Shown piece by piece: positions 26,400 to 38,289 of a stretch of 64,000 nt of DNA. A program made the translations under genes and the position numbers. The notes below the pieces were generated by a model that was given only the letters and a program-made list of their open reading frames with translations, searched no databases and was not told the DNA's origin. Position 1 is the stretch's first letter, and every line of letters begins with the position of its first letter. Origin of the DNA: Flaccisagitta enflata (Eukaryota; Chaetognatha; Sagittoidea; Aphragmophora); the NCBI GenBank assembly GCA_965153355.1, contig OZ231126.1:80228001-80292000 (forward strand), written 5' to 3'.

Positions 26400-27300
26400 G
26401 CAATATATGTACCTGAACTCTAGCAGGAACCCTTTGTAGTCAGCAGGAACCTTTTCTTTGAAGTCAGCAGGAACCCCATTCGGTCAGCAGGAACCCTTTG
26501 TAGCTAGCAGGAACCCTCGATGATAGCAGGAACCATGCATAGAAAGATTAATACAGTTAAACCCCGCAATAACGGATGTCCAAGGGCCAACAAATAATTG
26601 TATCCTATAGGCAGTTTCCTTTATTGCCAATATAGAAATTAAAAGAAATTGATATGAAGGGACCAGGTTTTTAGATTCGTTATAGGCGGATTTCCTTTAC
26701 TCATGGATCCGTTATAGCGGGGTTTAACTGTATATCCACCTGAACTGTAGCAGGAACCCTTCATGGTCAGCAGGAACTTCAAAATTATGCTTTAAGGCAG
26801 CAATATGTGCACCTGAACTCTAGCCAGAGAACCCTTTCTAGTGCAGGAACCTTACCTTGTAGTCAGCAGGAATCCTTCATGGTCAGCAGGAACCTTGCTA
26901 TTATGCATTACATTAGAAAATTATCCACCTGAACTCTAGCAGGAACCCTTTAGTGTCAGCAGGAACCTTACTTTGAAGTCAGCGGGAACCCCATATAGTC
27001 AGCAGGAACCCTTTGTGTGCAAAGCAGGAACCCTTGATGTTAGCAGGAACCATGCATAGAAAAAGCAATATATCCACCTGAACTATGGCAGGAACCCTTC
27101 ATGGTTAGCAGGAACCTCACAATTATGCTTTAGGATAGCAATACATGTACCTGAACTCTAGCAAGAACCCTTTGTAGTCAGCAGGAACCTTGCTTTGAAG
27201 TGACCGGGAACCCCATTTAGTCAGCAGGAACCCTTTGTAGCAAGCAGGAACCCTTGATGATAGCAGGAACCATGCACATAGAAAGATCCAATATATCACA
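26400..27300 (-). repeat. GGTTCCTGC satellite, inverted left arm
   Basis: Repeats of GTCAGCAGGAACCC at about 20-bp spacing form a higher-order unit that includes CACCTGAACTCTAGCAGG and ACCATGCATAGAAA. This is the reverse complement of the right arm at 28690-31235. A CAGT-type MITE is nested at 26554-26730. Confidence 0.93.
26554..26730. mobile_element. CAGT-type TA-flanked MITE, copy 2
   Basis: It starts CAGTTAAACCCCGCAATAAC and ends TAGCGGGGTTTAACTG, a good inverse. TA flanks both sides (26552-26553 and 26731-26732). Internal GTTATAGGCGGA is shared with the copy at 44962. It interrupts the satellite arm. Confidence 0.85.
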
Positions 27301-27308
27301 CAGTTGTA

Positions 27309-27910
27309 CTATCTTGTTCAAATCAAGAGTCAGCGCGATGACATTAAGTCCCCCTTTGGTATCAGATTGATAGAAAACTCTAATTTTTGTGATAAGTGTT
27401 TATTTAAGCATCTTTGGGTATTCAATGTGTTTCATATAACCTTTTCTATGTTATCAGAGAGCTTAATAACTTATTTCAGTGTTACCTATCAATTAATTTC
27501 AGGAACAATTTTGACCACTTTCTTGTTTTGAGAGGTATTCACTCAATTTGATGTAAAATCTAAACGGCTAGAGCTAATAAGCTCTGCTTGGCGGCATTTG
27601 AAAGCCCTTTTGAAGCTCTTTACATCGGTCACCAATTTTCCTATGTTTCTGTTACTATTAAGTGCAGAAACATAAAAAATACATGCCTGAATTTCAAAAA
27701 GAAATTCTTGTCTAATTCATCAGCATAGTTCAAGGTGAACTCTTTTACTCTTTTTGCTCTAAAATCAAACGAATTGAGCTACAATGCTCTGCTTGGCGGC
27801 ATTTGATCGCATTTTGAAACTTTCTAACATCACCGGTTTTCCTAGGGTTTTCTTCACCATTTGGATGAAATATGACAAAAACTACCGGACTCTTGTTTTG
27901 AACAAGATAG
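27309..27910. mobile_element. TA-flanked MITE with CTATCTTGTTCAAA ends
   Basis: The left end CTATCTTGTTCAAATCAAG continues AGTC. The right end is its inverse with one change. TA lies at 27307-27308 and at 27911-27912; the latter TA is also the left flank of the next element. Length is 602 bp. Its interior holds repeated GCTCTGCTTGGCGGCATTTG segments. The frame across 27304-27531 shows no transposase motif. Confidence 0.85.
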
Positions 27911-27912
27911 TA

Positions 27913-28452
27913 CAGTAGATGTCGTCTAGACTTGGGAATATGGGGGAATTCATTACAGGAAGACAAACTTAGTTCAGAGACGGTTGCTTGAAATAAAAAC
28001 TAATAAATAGATGCTTTATTGCCCATGGGTGTTGGTTGCTTTGGAAAAATGTTTTCATGTATTCACGCTGAAATATCAGTTTTTTTAGAAATTTTTTTAG
28101 GGAACATTGTTTAAGATAGAATTAGCTACAACTTTCCTACAGTATGTTCTGTTAGAAATTTGCTTGTTAAGCCATTGCTAAGGAGCGTAAATATGTGTGA
28201 CAGCTCTGTGATGCACCCTAGCAACCATTAAACAAGCAATATTCTTAAAGAATATACTGTGGGAAAGTTTTAGCAAATTCTATCTTAAACAATGTTCCCT
28301 CAAAAAATTTCAAAAAATGTGTTTCCATACCAACCAACACCTATAGGCAATAAAATATCCTTATATAAGTCTATATTCCAAATATCAGTCTCCTAACTAT
28401 ATCTTCCTGCAATGAATTCCCCCGCATTTCTAAGTCAAGACAAAATCTACTG
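27913..28452. mobile_element. CAGTAGATG foldback element, copy 2
   Basis: It starts CAGTAGATGTCGTCTAGAC directly after the shared TA and ends AATCTACTG with TA at 28453-28454. Long arms fold on each other: GGGTGTTGGTTGC pairs with a CCAACACC-type inverse, and GAACATTGTTTAAGATAGAA pairs with its inverse. Length is 540 bp with no coding frame. Confidence 0.85.
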
Positions 28453-28599
28453 TAGCAAAAACCTAGATCAAAGCTGGCAAGCAAAGCAACAGATTATAAG
28501 AAGTAGGGCTAGAGGAGTTCTCCAGTTGTAGCAATAAAGGCGAATAATCGCAGTCAGAACAAAGAGATAAATGCTGAAAGAATCAAAAAGGGAAAGTAA

Positions 28600-28613
28600 G
28601 AGAGAGAGAGAGA

Positions 28614-28684
<71 letters not shown>
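28600..28684 (+). repeat. (GA)n microsatellite
   Basis: It lies at the inner edge of the right satellite arm. Confidence 0.95.
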
Positions 28685-28687
<3 letters not shown>

Positions 28688-28689
28688 AG

Positions 28690-31235
28690 GAGAGTTCCTG
28701 CTGACCATTTAGGGTTCCTACTGACTTCAAAATAAGGTTCCTGCTTACTACAAAGGGTTCCTGCTAGAGTTCAGGTGGATAAATTTTTGCTGTAATGCAT
28801 ATTAGCGAGGTTCCTGCTGACCTTGAAGGGTTCCTGCTACAGTTCAGGTGAATAAATTGCTGTTTCTATGCATGGTTCCTGTTAACATCAAGGGTTCCTG
28901 CTAGCTACAAAGGGTTCCTGCTGACAAAATGGGGTTCCTGCTGACTTCAGTAAGGTTCCTGTGAACTGCAAAAGGGTTCTTGCTGGAGTTCAGATGCAAG
29001 TATTGCTACCTAAAGCATAATTATTGTGAGTTCCTGCTGACCATGAAGGTTCCTGCTACAGTTCAGGTGGATACATTGCTTTCTATGCATAGTTCCTGCT
29101 AACGTATCAAGGTTCCTGCTGGCCACAGATTCCTGCTGACTAGATGGGAGTTCTGTGACTTCAAAGTAAGGTTGCTCACACAGCTACAGAGGGTTCCTGC
29201 TAGAGTTCAGTGGATAAATTTCTGCTGAAATGCATAGTAGCGAGGTTCCTGCTGACCTTGAAGGGTTCCTGCTACTGTTCAGGTGAACATATTGCTCTTT
29301 TGATGCATGGTTCCTGTTAACATCAAGGGTTCCTGCAGGCCACAAAGGTTTCCTGCTGACTGTATGGGGTTCCTGCTGACTGAAAAGTAAGGTTCCTGCT
29401 AACATCATGGGTTCCTGCTAGCCACAAAGTGTGGCAGCTGACTTCAAAGTAAGGTTCCTGCTGACTACACAGGGTTCCTGCTAGGGTTCCAGGTGGATAA
29501 ATTTCTGGACTAATGCCAATGTAAGGTTCCTGCTGACCATGAAGGGTTCCTGCTGACTACAAGGTGAGGTTCCTGCTGACTACAAAGGGTTCCTGCTAGA
29601 GTACAGGTGCATATATTGCTGCCTTAAAGCATATTTTTGAGGTTCCTGCTGACCATGAAGGGTTCCTGCTATAGTTCAGGTGGATATATAAATCTTTCTA
29701 TGCATGGTTCCTGCTATCGTCATGGTTCTACTAGCTACAAGGAGTTCCTGCTGACTAAATGGGCTTCCTGCTGACTTCAAAGTAAGGTATCTGCTGACTA
29801 CAAAGGGTTCCTGCTAGAGTTTAGGTAGATAAATTTCTGCTGTAATGCAAAATAGCGAGGTTCCTGCTGACCTTGAAGGGTTCCTGCTACAGTTCAGGTG
29901 AATATATTGCTGTTTCTATGCATCAGTATACTTCGTTCAATTTTGTGTGTAATTCAGTCTGAATATAATTACTGTTTCTATGCATGGATTTCCTGTTAAC
30001 ATCAAGGAGTTCCTGCACAGCCACAAAAGAGGTTCCTGCTGACTGCTTATGGGGTTCCTGCTGACTAAATAGAGTTCCTGCTGACAACAAAGGGTTCCTG
30101 CTAGAGTTCAGGTGGATGTATTTCTGGAGTAATGCCATGTGAGTTCTGCACAGCCATGAAGGAGTTCCTGCTGACTACAAGATAAGGTTCCTGCTGACTA
30201 GAAGGGTTCCTGCTGGAGTTCAGTGCCTGTATGTACCTTACAGCATAATTTTGAGGTTCCTGCTGACTGTGAAAGGTTCCTGCTACAGTTCAGGTGGATG
30301 TATTGATCTTTCTATGCATAGTTCCTACTATCATCAAGGGTTCCTGCCCCTATTTAAAGGAGTTCCTGCTGACAAATAGGTTCTCACTTCAAAAGTAAGT
30401 TCTGTGACTACAAAGAGTTCCTCTTTAAAGTTAAATTTTATAGTACTACATCTCTTTTTAATTGTGAGGTTCCTGCTAACCATGAAGGGTTCCTGCTACA
30501 GTTCAGGTGGATATATTGCTTTCTATGCATGGTTCCTGCTAACATCAAGGGTTCCTGCTGGCCACAAAGGGTTCCTGCTGACTACATGGGGTTCCTGCTG
30601 ACTTCAAAGTAAGGTTCCTGCTGACTACAAAGGGTTCCTGCTAGAGTTCAGGTGGATAAATTTCTGCTGTAATGCATAGTAGCGAGGTTCCCGCTGACCT
30701 TGAAGGGTTCCTGCTACAGTTCAGGTGAATATATGCTGTTTCTATGCATGGTTCCTGTTAACATCAAGGGTTCCTGCTGACTACAAAGTAAGGTTCCTGC
30801 TAACATCATGGGTTCCTGCTAGCAACAAAGGGTTCCTGCTGACTTCAAAGTAAGGTTCCTGCTGACAACAAAGGGTTCCTGCTAGAGTTCAGGTGGATAA
30901 ATTTCTGCTGTAATGCATAATAGCGAGGTTCCTGTTGACCATTAAGAGTTCCTGCTGCTGCAAATAAAGGTTCCTGCTGACTACAAAGGGTTCCTGCTGA
31001 CTATATAAGTTCCTGCTAGACTGGAAAGGTTCCTGCGGTCATTGAAGGGTTCCTGCTACATGATGCTCTATCCTAAGCCCTCAAGGTTCCTGCTGTTTTC
31101 AGATAGTTCCTGCCAGATTTTACCCCCATGAAGGATTTTAAAGTTCCTGCTGAGTTCCTGCTGTTTCAATCCCCAATCTAATGCCTCAACTAGCGCTTGT
31201 AAGTTCCTGCTGGAAAGTTCCTGCTGGTTTACAAT
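28690..31235 (+). repeat. GGTTCCTGC satellite, right arm
   Basis: GGTTCCTGCTGAC-type units recur at about 20-bp spacing over 2.5 kb. A higher-order unit of roughly 240 bp adds GAGTTCAGGTGGATAAATT and CTATGCATGGTTCCTG. Later units (29400-30450) are more degraded, and the last 250 bp become sparse. Small frames through it are artefacts. Confidence 0.95.
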
Positions 31236-31404
31236 GACCAGATAGTTTTACGTTTTTGAATCTTGAAGGCGACACCGAGAAGTCGTACAACAGTTCCCCC
31301 GACGGTCATGACCGGAACGCGAGGGCAAATTTCCGAACGGGGGCGTTTGTGGGCCGAGAGGGAGAGAGGAAAAAACACGCATTGAGTCGAGGCGGGGGCG
31401 GGAA

Positions 31405-32384
31405 AACAAGGCCATGAGATGTCTAATAGATGCGTCCTCTTTAGATAAAAGATATTATCTTACAAATTATTAAGATATAAAGATATTAAGATATGATAAT
31501 ATGAAAATATAAAGATTCAGAGATAAAGAGAAAAATATAAACTGATTCCTCTCTTCCCCCAACGCCTCTCCCTCCCCTTCCCTACCCCTCCCCCCGTCTC
31601 CCCACCTCCCCCCACCTCCCCACCCCTCTTCCCCGCCTCCCCACCCCCCCCGCCTCCCACCCCTCCCCCTACGCCTCCCACCCCCCCCCCCGCCTCCCCC
31701 TCCCCGCCTCATCCTCAGAAGAGACATGAAGGGACTTGGAGAGACATGGAGAGATATGAAGAGACATGAAGAGACATGAGAAAACATGAGGAGACATAAG
31801 ATACATATAGAGACATGAAGAGACATAAGAGACAAAAGAGACTTAAGAGACATAAGAGACATTAGTGACCTAAGAGATATAAGAGACATAAGAGACATAA
31901 GAGATATAACAGATATAAGAGATATGAGATATACGAGATAAGAGATAAAGGAGACATAAGAGACATAAGAGACATAAGAGACATAAGAGACATGAGAGAC
32001 ATAAGAGACATAAGAGACATAAGAGACATATGTAGGAGACATAGGAGACATAAGAGACATATAGGAGACATATAGGAGACAAAAGATACAAAGAGACATA
32101 GGATACATAAGAGACCCAAGATACATAGGAGAAATAAGAGACATAAGAGACATATAGGAGACATAAGAGACATATAGGAGACAAAAGAGACAAAAGAGAC
32201 AAAAGAGACAAAAGAGATGAAAGATACATAAGAAATATAAGAGACATGAAGAGACATGAAGAGACATGAAGAGACATGAAGAGGAAACCCTAAAATTTGC
32301 CTATAGAAAATTTTGCGTTACAGACATACAGTACAGTACATAGGGACAGAGCATCTTATAGAGATGCGAGGACGCATCTAAAAA
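31405..32384 (+). mobile_element. H-family copy with 9-bp minisatellite and C-rich block
   Basis: It starts AACAAGGCCATGAGATGTC, then has the motif AGATGCGTCCTC. A C-rich block (about 31551-31712) precedes a GAGACATAA minisatellite (31720-32285). The end has CAGAGCATCTTATAGAG and the hairpin AGATGCGAGGACGCATCT then AAAAA. The 5' motif AGATGCGTCC is exactly the reverse complement of the right arm of the hairpin. Met-Ser-Leu frames on the minus strand come from the minisatellite. Confidence 0.85.
31720..32285 (+). repeat. 9-bp GAGACATAA minisatellite
   Basis: Units vary (GAGACATGA, GAGATATAA, GGAGACATA). It lies inside the H-family copy. Confidence 0.93.
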
Positions 32385-32431
32385 TGGCGGTAGGCCGAAA
32401 AGATAGAGAGATAGAGAAGGAAATGGAGATA

Positions 32432-32614
32432 CAGTGGAGCACCACTAGAGCGCACCCGCTAGTGTAAGGCAAGGCCATCTTCAAACCTGCTGTCTCTCAT
32501 GAAGATTTTTGTAGAGCATCTCAGCAAACACCTCAGCAAATAGCTCGTTTTCATATAGGCAATGAAGCAGCTTCCATGTAGGTTTTTTGAATGCGCTCTA
32601 ATGAAGCTCAAATG
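32432..32614. mobile_element. CAGT-type TA-flanked MITE, copy 3
   Basis: It starts CAGTGGAGCACCACTAGAGC and ends AATGAAGCTCAAATG. TA flanks both sides (32430-32431 and 32615-32616). It is the closest relative of the copy at 4866-5039. Confidence 0.7.
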
Positions 32615-32859
32615 TATAGACAATGACTACTTCAGCGACGATGGGAATGCGGAAGTGGGTGGGAGCCGGTGGGCAGGGGGTGAGGCGACGGTAGTGGATG
32701 GGGGACACGCAGCCTACTTCAAGGTAGGCTAAATGGGCAGGAGCAAAATGGCGATTGTGCGAATTGGCCGTTAGGAAAGAATGCGCCGTTAGAAACATCC
32801 TTGTACAGTGTGAGGTAAGGGCGGTAGTTTGGTGGTCAGTTGGTCAGGCAGTACGTTAG

Positions 32860-33576
32860 TAGGGTGATCGAGCTGTATGTCGATCGAGCTGTGTGCCGGT
32901 CGAGCAGTGTTTCGGTCAAGCAGTGTGTCGGTCGAGCAGTTTGTCGGTCTAGCAGTGTGTCTGCCGAGCAGTCTGTCGGTCAAGCAGTCTGTCAATCGGG
33001 CAGTGTGTCGGTCATGCGGTGTGTCGGTCAAGCAGTCTGTCAATCGGGCAGTGTGTCGGTCAGCATTGTGTTGGTCGAGCTGTGTGTTGGTCATGCAGTG
33101 TGTCAGTCGAGCAGTGTGTCGGTCGGGCAGTGTGTTGGTCAAGCAGTCTGTTGGTCGAGCAGTCTGTTGGTCGAGCAGTGTTTTGGTCAAGCAGTGTGTC
33201 GGTCGAGCAGTGTGTTGGTTGAGCAGTGTGTCGGTCAAGCAGTGTGTTGGTTGAGCAGTGTGTCGGTCGGGCAGTTTGTCGGTTGAGCAGTGTGTCGGTC
33301 GGGCAGTCTGTTGGTCGAGCAGTGTGTTGGTTGAGCAGTGTGTTGGTTGAGCAGTGTGTTGGTCGAGCAGTGTGTTGGTCAAGCAGTGTGTCGGTCGAGC
33401 AGTGTGTCGGTCGGGCAGTGTGTTGGTTGAGCAGTGTGTCGGTCAAGCAGTCTGTCAATTGGGCAGTTTGTCGGTCAGCAGTGTGTCGGTCGAGCAGTGT
33501 GTCGGTCGAGCAGTGTGTCGGTCGGGCAGTGTGTTGGTCAAGCAGTGTGTCGGTCGAGCAGTCCGTTGGTCGGGCG
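32860..33576 (+). repeat. 16-bp minisatellite, about 45 units
   Basis: The consensus is GAGCAGTGTGTCGGTC, with variants GGTTGAGCAG and CAAGCAGTCTGTC. Several frames are open on both strands because stops are absent from the unit in every phase. No unique protein segment is present. Confidence 0.95.
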
Positions 33577-34065
<489 letters not shown>

Positions 34066-34259
34066 ATTTTTTTTTGAAGGGGGTTCCCTGTGATGCGGAT
34101 TTTGTTGCCAGGAACCATTTGCATAAGAAGGAAGTTTCCTCGGCAAGAACTTCTTGCTTCTTGGATCATGCAAATTGGGGACGAGTACAAGCAAGGCGGG
34201 AGACAAAGTGAGACAGAGACAGAGACAGAGAAGCAAAACAGACACCTTTCCTGGATGTA

Positions 34260-34261
<2 letters not shown>

Positions 34262-34344
<83 letters not shown>

Positions 34345-34361
34345 CAGACAGACAGACAAAC

Positions 34362-34401
<40 letters not shown>
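34262..34401 (+). repeat. (GA)n then GACAGA / (GACA)n
   Basis: (GA)n at 34262-34325 grades into GACAGA and GACA units. Confidence 0.94.
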
Positions 34402-34402
<1 letters not shown>

Positions 34403-35602
34403 TGGTCAGGCTAAAAGACAGTAAAAGTGGTAAAAATGATTGATTTGTTAAAAAGCTGATTGAACAACAGCAGTAACAGCACATAAGGTAGGTTAAATCA
34501 GGGTTCGAGGGTATCAAGTACTTGGAAACTTACTTTGGTATTGTTTGGGCAGAAACAGCGGACGGATCGAATAATTGCAGAAATTGTGTATAAAATCCGG
34601 TATTTTTGCGACACTGGAAATTCAAAGGAAACATTAAAACTGTTCACACTGTTACTAAAACATTTCTTCTTTTCTTTCTCTTCTTGACACCGTCTAAGAG
34701 TCTCTTTCAACCTCAAAACCAAACAAATGCAATAAAATCGGTCTTTGGTGCCTTTAATTTTCCTCCAAGCATTGGTCATCATGAATTTCAGACGAGGCAC
34801 ATTTGATGAAAACATATCAGCGCAATCTTCGTGTACTTTTCTTTTTTTTTTAAAGTGGATTGTCTAAGACCAAAAAATTGCAACGTTCCTTGTCATTCGT
34901 CATGAGGCCCTACGCCAAATCTCACCTGTGTCACAAGGTGTTTTAGTTGACAAAAAATGATACAGTCGAATCAATTCCACGACCGATCGCTAACAGCCTG
35001 TGACATTGCTAGCCAGAGTTTTTTTTTTATTGTATATTTTGCTATTTTGCTATTTTGCTATTTTCCAAGATTATCTCCCTTCAGTGTGAACCTCAGCAAA
35101 GAAAGTAAAAAAAAGTATTAGTAGTAGAAGCCCGGTAGTTCGTGAGAAGGGAAGTAAAAGCAGTAGAGAGAGAACGAAGGAGGGAAAAAAATACGCCGTG
35201 AATATGAAAAAGTCATAAATAATTGATGAAGCCGTATTCAAATTCAATTTTCAGCGCGAAATCGGGGGAAAAGGCGTGAGGTTATCGCTCTCTCATTCTG
35301 TCTCTGTCGTTTTACCTTACTGTCTTTCTGTCTTTCTGTTTCTCTCTTTCTGTCTTTCTTCATCAAAGATCTCCCTGTTTGTTTTTGTTACTTCCTGTAA
35401 TTTTGACAACGTCTTTAATTGTTTCTTAACGACTTACAAGATACTCGTTCTAGTTACGAACAAACGATTCGATACGTAGGTCCTAAACTTTGCGGGTCCT
35501 GCAATTGGTTTGACCTGCCACTAATTCGCATAGAGTCGTAATGATGAGATTGTTAAAGATTGATAGAAAATTGACATGATGCTCACCGCAGTTCAAGTAA
35601 GG
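34402..35602. other. No gene recognised over 1.2 kb
   Basis: The longest frame (34498-34815, minus) shows no domain. Short TTTTGCTA repeats occur at 35037-35062, and TCTGTCTTTCTG near 35320-35350. Confidence 0.45.
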
Positions 35603-35844
35603 AAAAAAGGCCGGATACACGGCCAATCAGCAGTCGCTGGCGGATGGGCAGGGGCAGTAAACAGATGAGCAGGGGCAGTCATGCGGGTGTGCAGGGGCTG
35701 TATTTTGGGTGGGCAGGGGCTGTTATGCTTAGAGTTAACTGATTCGGCCAATTCATTGTAATCTAAAATTTCGCGTTCCGGACATTCAGACAGACCTACC
35801 AAGGGACACACCCTCTTAAAGAGTCGCTAAGCCAGCGACTAAAA
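35603..35844 (+). mobile_element. H-family copy, AGTCGCTGGC variant
   Basis: It starts AAAAAAGGCCGGATACACGG, with motif CAGTCGCTGGCGGATGGGC. The body repeats GGGCAGGGGC units. The end has CACACCCTCTTAAAGAG and hairpin AGTCGCTAAGCCAGCGACT then AAAA. The 5' motif AGTCGCTGGC again matches the right arm in inverse. Confidence 0.82.
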
Positions 35845-35964
35845 TTCAACTATATCTCCTTTCAGCAGAAAAGATGATAATGGCAAAAATTTACGAATAA
35901 TGGAAATAGAGATAGCTCTTAACATACACAGGTCCACATCCAATTAGATCGATCTGTATCTTAT

Positions 35965-36191
35965 AAACAAGTGACGCAGGGTTATAATATCGTTGCGGAC
36001 GGGTGGGCAGGGGCGGCCAACCCCCATCCACACCAACACCCCACCCAACCCTCTTCCCAACACAGACACATACAGGAAAAGGTTCTAAAATGCTCGTTTT
36101 CTCACTTTTCGACTCGTGCTGACGGACCGACGGACTGACGGACCGACGGTCGGACAAAGCCTGTTAAAGAGTTGCGTTTCCGCAACTAAAA
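35965..36191 (+). mobile_element. H-family copy, AGTTGCG subfamily
   Basis: It starts AAACAAGTGACGCAGG, with GTTGCGGACGGGTGGGCAGG, then CTCACTTTTCGACTCG as in the copy at 14677. A GACGGACCGACGG tract and CAAAGCCTGTTAAAGAG follow. It ends in hairpin AGTTGCGTTTCCGCAACT and AAAAA. Confidence 0.8.
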
Positions 36192-36658
36192 ACGTAAAAA
36201 CTTTAAAAGGGGCGGAATCACAGTCATCTGTAAACTGCTCGGAAGCAGGCTCTAAGCTGTAAAGCCCAAGGGACAGTCCCAAGGGTGCAGGGCAGGGCAT
36301 CGAGAGCCCTGTCGTGACGTCCGCGGGTTGGACCCAGCCGAAAAACTTCTGAAGACAATTATTGTCGTGGCAGAATGTTAAGTCAGAAACTCTCAGAAAA
36401 AAACAGGTGACAGTTCACACGCGTACTACGTACTCGCGATGGCATGAACACAAGGAAGTGACTTCTATTTTTTTCTTCTCTTTCTCTTTCTTCTTGTAAT
36501 CTTACTTCTCAGTGGTGAAAAGTCCATTTTCCGCCGCGACTAAAATCTATTTCAATCTTTCACCATTTTTTTCGCCTTTTATTACTTCCATTAAACTGAA
36601 TGTGAATCCTCCTTCTCCGTTCTCACCTCGTACTAACTCGTAACAGTGAGACACAGAG

Positions 36659-36659
<1 letters not shown>
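36192..36659. other. Unassigned, with nested short palindromes
   Basis: GGGACAGTCCCAAGGG and GGGCATCGAGAGCCCTG (36267-36312) can form small stems. The pattern is weakly tRNA-like but has no valid B box. No gene is seen. Confidence 0.4.
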
Positions 36660-36713
<54 letters not shown>

Positions 36714-36985
36714 GAGAGAGAGACAGAGAGAGAGAGACGGAGAGAGAGACAGAGAGACAGAGAAACAGAGAGACAGAGAGACAGACACAGACACAGACAC
36801 AGAGTGACAAAGACACAGAGAGACAGGGAGACAGAGAAACATACAGAACAACATAGATACAGAGTGACAGAGACACAGAATGACAGGGAGACAGAGACAC
36901 AAAGAGACGGAAACAGAGACAGAGAAACAGAAACAGAGACAGACGGAGACAGAGAAACAGAAACAGAGACAGACGGAGACAGAAT
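36660..36985 (+). repeat. (GA)n grading into GACAGAGA and GAAACAGA units
   Basis: Pure (GA)n at 36660-36708 is followed by a degenerate GACAGAGAGA array to about 36985. Confidence 0.92.
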
Positions 36986-37085
36986 GAAGTCAATCTCGAT
37001 AATAATCTTTGCGAGCTATGTAGTAGTTATCTCCGGTCCCGATTCTTTTTTCTTCCTTTTTCGTTTTTCGATGAAGAAACCTTAT

Positions 37086-38077
37086 GACGGCAAGCCTCCC
37101 AGAAAAACAGCAAATGCTTCAGCCTACTTTAAGTTCAATACGGCGTCATAAATCCCCTCACTAACATTGTCTTTGGTCGAGTAGTCACTATCCACACATA
37201 ATAAGGTAAAATACACCTCAACATATACTCTAAAGGGCGATTTGATACACAATTTATACGGAAAAAGCAGCAAAATAATGACATTTTTGCAAATAACTGT
37301 TGACAATTTTTCCCCATAACTCTTCATATCATAACATTTTTCTGATAACAAATACAATTTCGTCGATACCCAAATTGTTTACATTCTCAACCAGGGTCCC
37401 CGACAAGATATCAAAGCGATGCTGGGACCAGATTTTCATTATTTTAAACAGGAGAGCGGCCTAAAGCTATGTACCATGAGTGACAAAGACTATTTGCAAA
37501 ATGAGGGAAAAATCAGAAAAAAATAGTATTTTGCTTGTACAAATCATAGAAAACTGTTACCAAAGCATTGAGGCAGCTCATCATTGATCATTGATAGTGA
37601 CTTAGTAAAAAAATTGAGCCACAGGCAATCATACCACTGAGAAAGCTGTATTACTTTAGCCAAACTACTGAGAAGAAAAAACTTAAAAAACACTTTTTCC
37701 TGAGGTCGAAATTATAAGACGGCCAAATGCGGGGATTTTTTGCATTTTCAAAAACATAGTTCTCTTTGTAATTGAATTTGGAAGAGAACTATGTTTTTTG
37801 TTTTTTCATTTTTTCATTTTCTATGCAAACTTATAATTTCGACCAGCACCCTGTCAGTGGACAAAAAAGAAATTTGTAGAAATTTTCAGTATAACATCTT
37901 CAGTGACATTGGCTAAATCTCAGTTCCTTGCTCAGTGGATGCAAATTTTGCTTTTAAATATCATGTATATCTAATCTCAATCAATTCTATTCACTTGTTT
38001 TTCTATTTTCACTCTTATGTTTTTTCCATTTTAACCCAAGTTGATACCCTAAATGGTGGCTTCGTGGGCACGCTGTC
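37086..38077 (-). mobile_element. Non-autonomous DNA transposon with 4-bp target duplication, copy 2
   Basis: This is the inverted, diverged partner of 1455-2443. It starts GACGGCAAGCC and ends GGGCACGCTGTC on the plus strand. TTAT flanks both sides (37082-37085 and 38078-38081). Shared internal blocks include the GGTCGAAATTATAAG foldback (about 37706-37845) and TTTAAGTTCAATACGGCGTC near the start. The minus-strand frame at 37124-37357 is not conserved in copy 1. Confidence 0.85.
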
Positions 38078-38289
38078 TTATGCGGGTTATGCCTCCTGGC
38101 ATGGCTCCTGCCTCACGCGACCTTGCGTAGCTGAAAGACTATGCTTTAATTGAACAAGTTGCTTCCCGATATTTTTTTTTTAGTCGCGTGCACGCGACTC
38201 TACAACCCGCTCCGTCGGTCGGTCGGTCCGTCGGTCGGTCGGTCGGTCCGTAACACTTTGCTTTTTTTCGTCTTTTTGGGTCGTCTGGA

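Noticed and set aside
26400-31235. CRISPR-like array of short repeats with spacers
   Set aside because: Intervals between GGTTCCTGC units are short, related to each other and form a higher-order unit. Context is eukaryotic and no cas genes exist.
31470-32267. 265-codon minus-strand protein with Ser-Leu-Met repeats and a Gly-rich stretch
   Set aside because: It reads the GAGACATAA minisatellite and a C-rich block of an H element.
36267-36350. tRNA-like or SINE structure
   Set aside because: Small stems exist, but the B-box position reads GGTTGGACCC, which lacks the required TTCGA core, and no A box is spaced correctly.
37124-37357. 77-codon minus-strand gene
   Set aside because: It lies inside a non-autonomous transposon and the frame is not kept in the other copy at 1455-2443.
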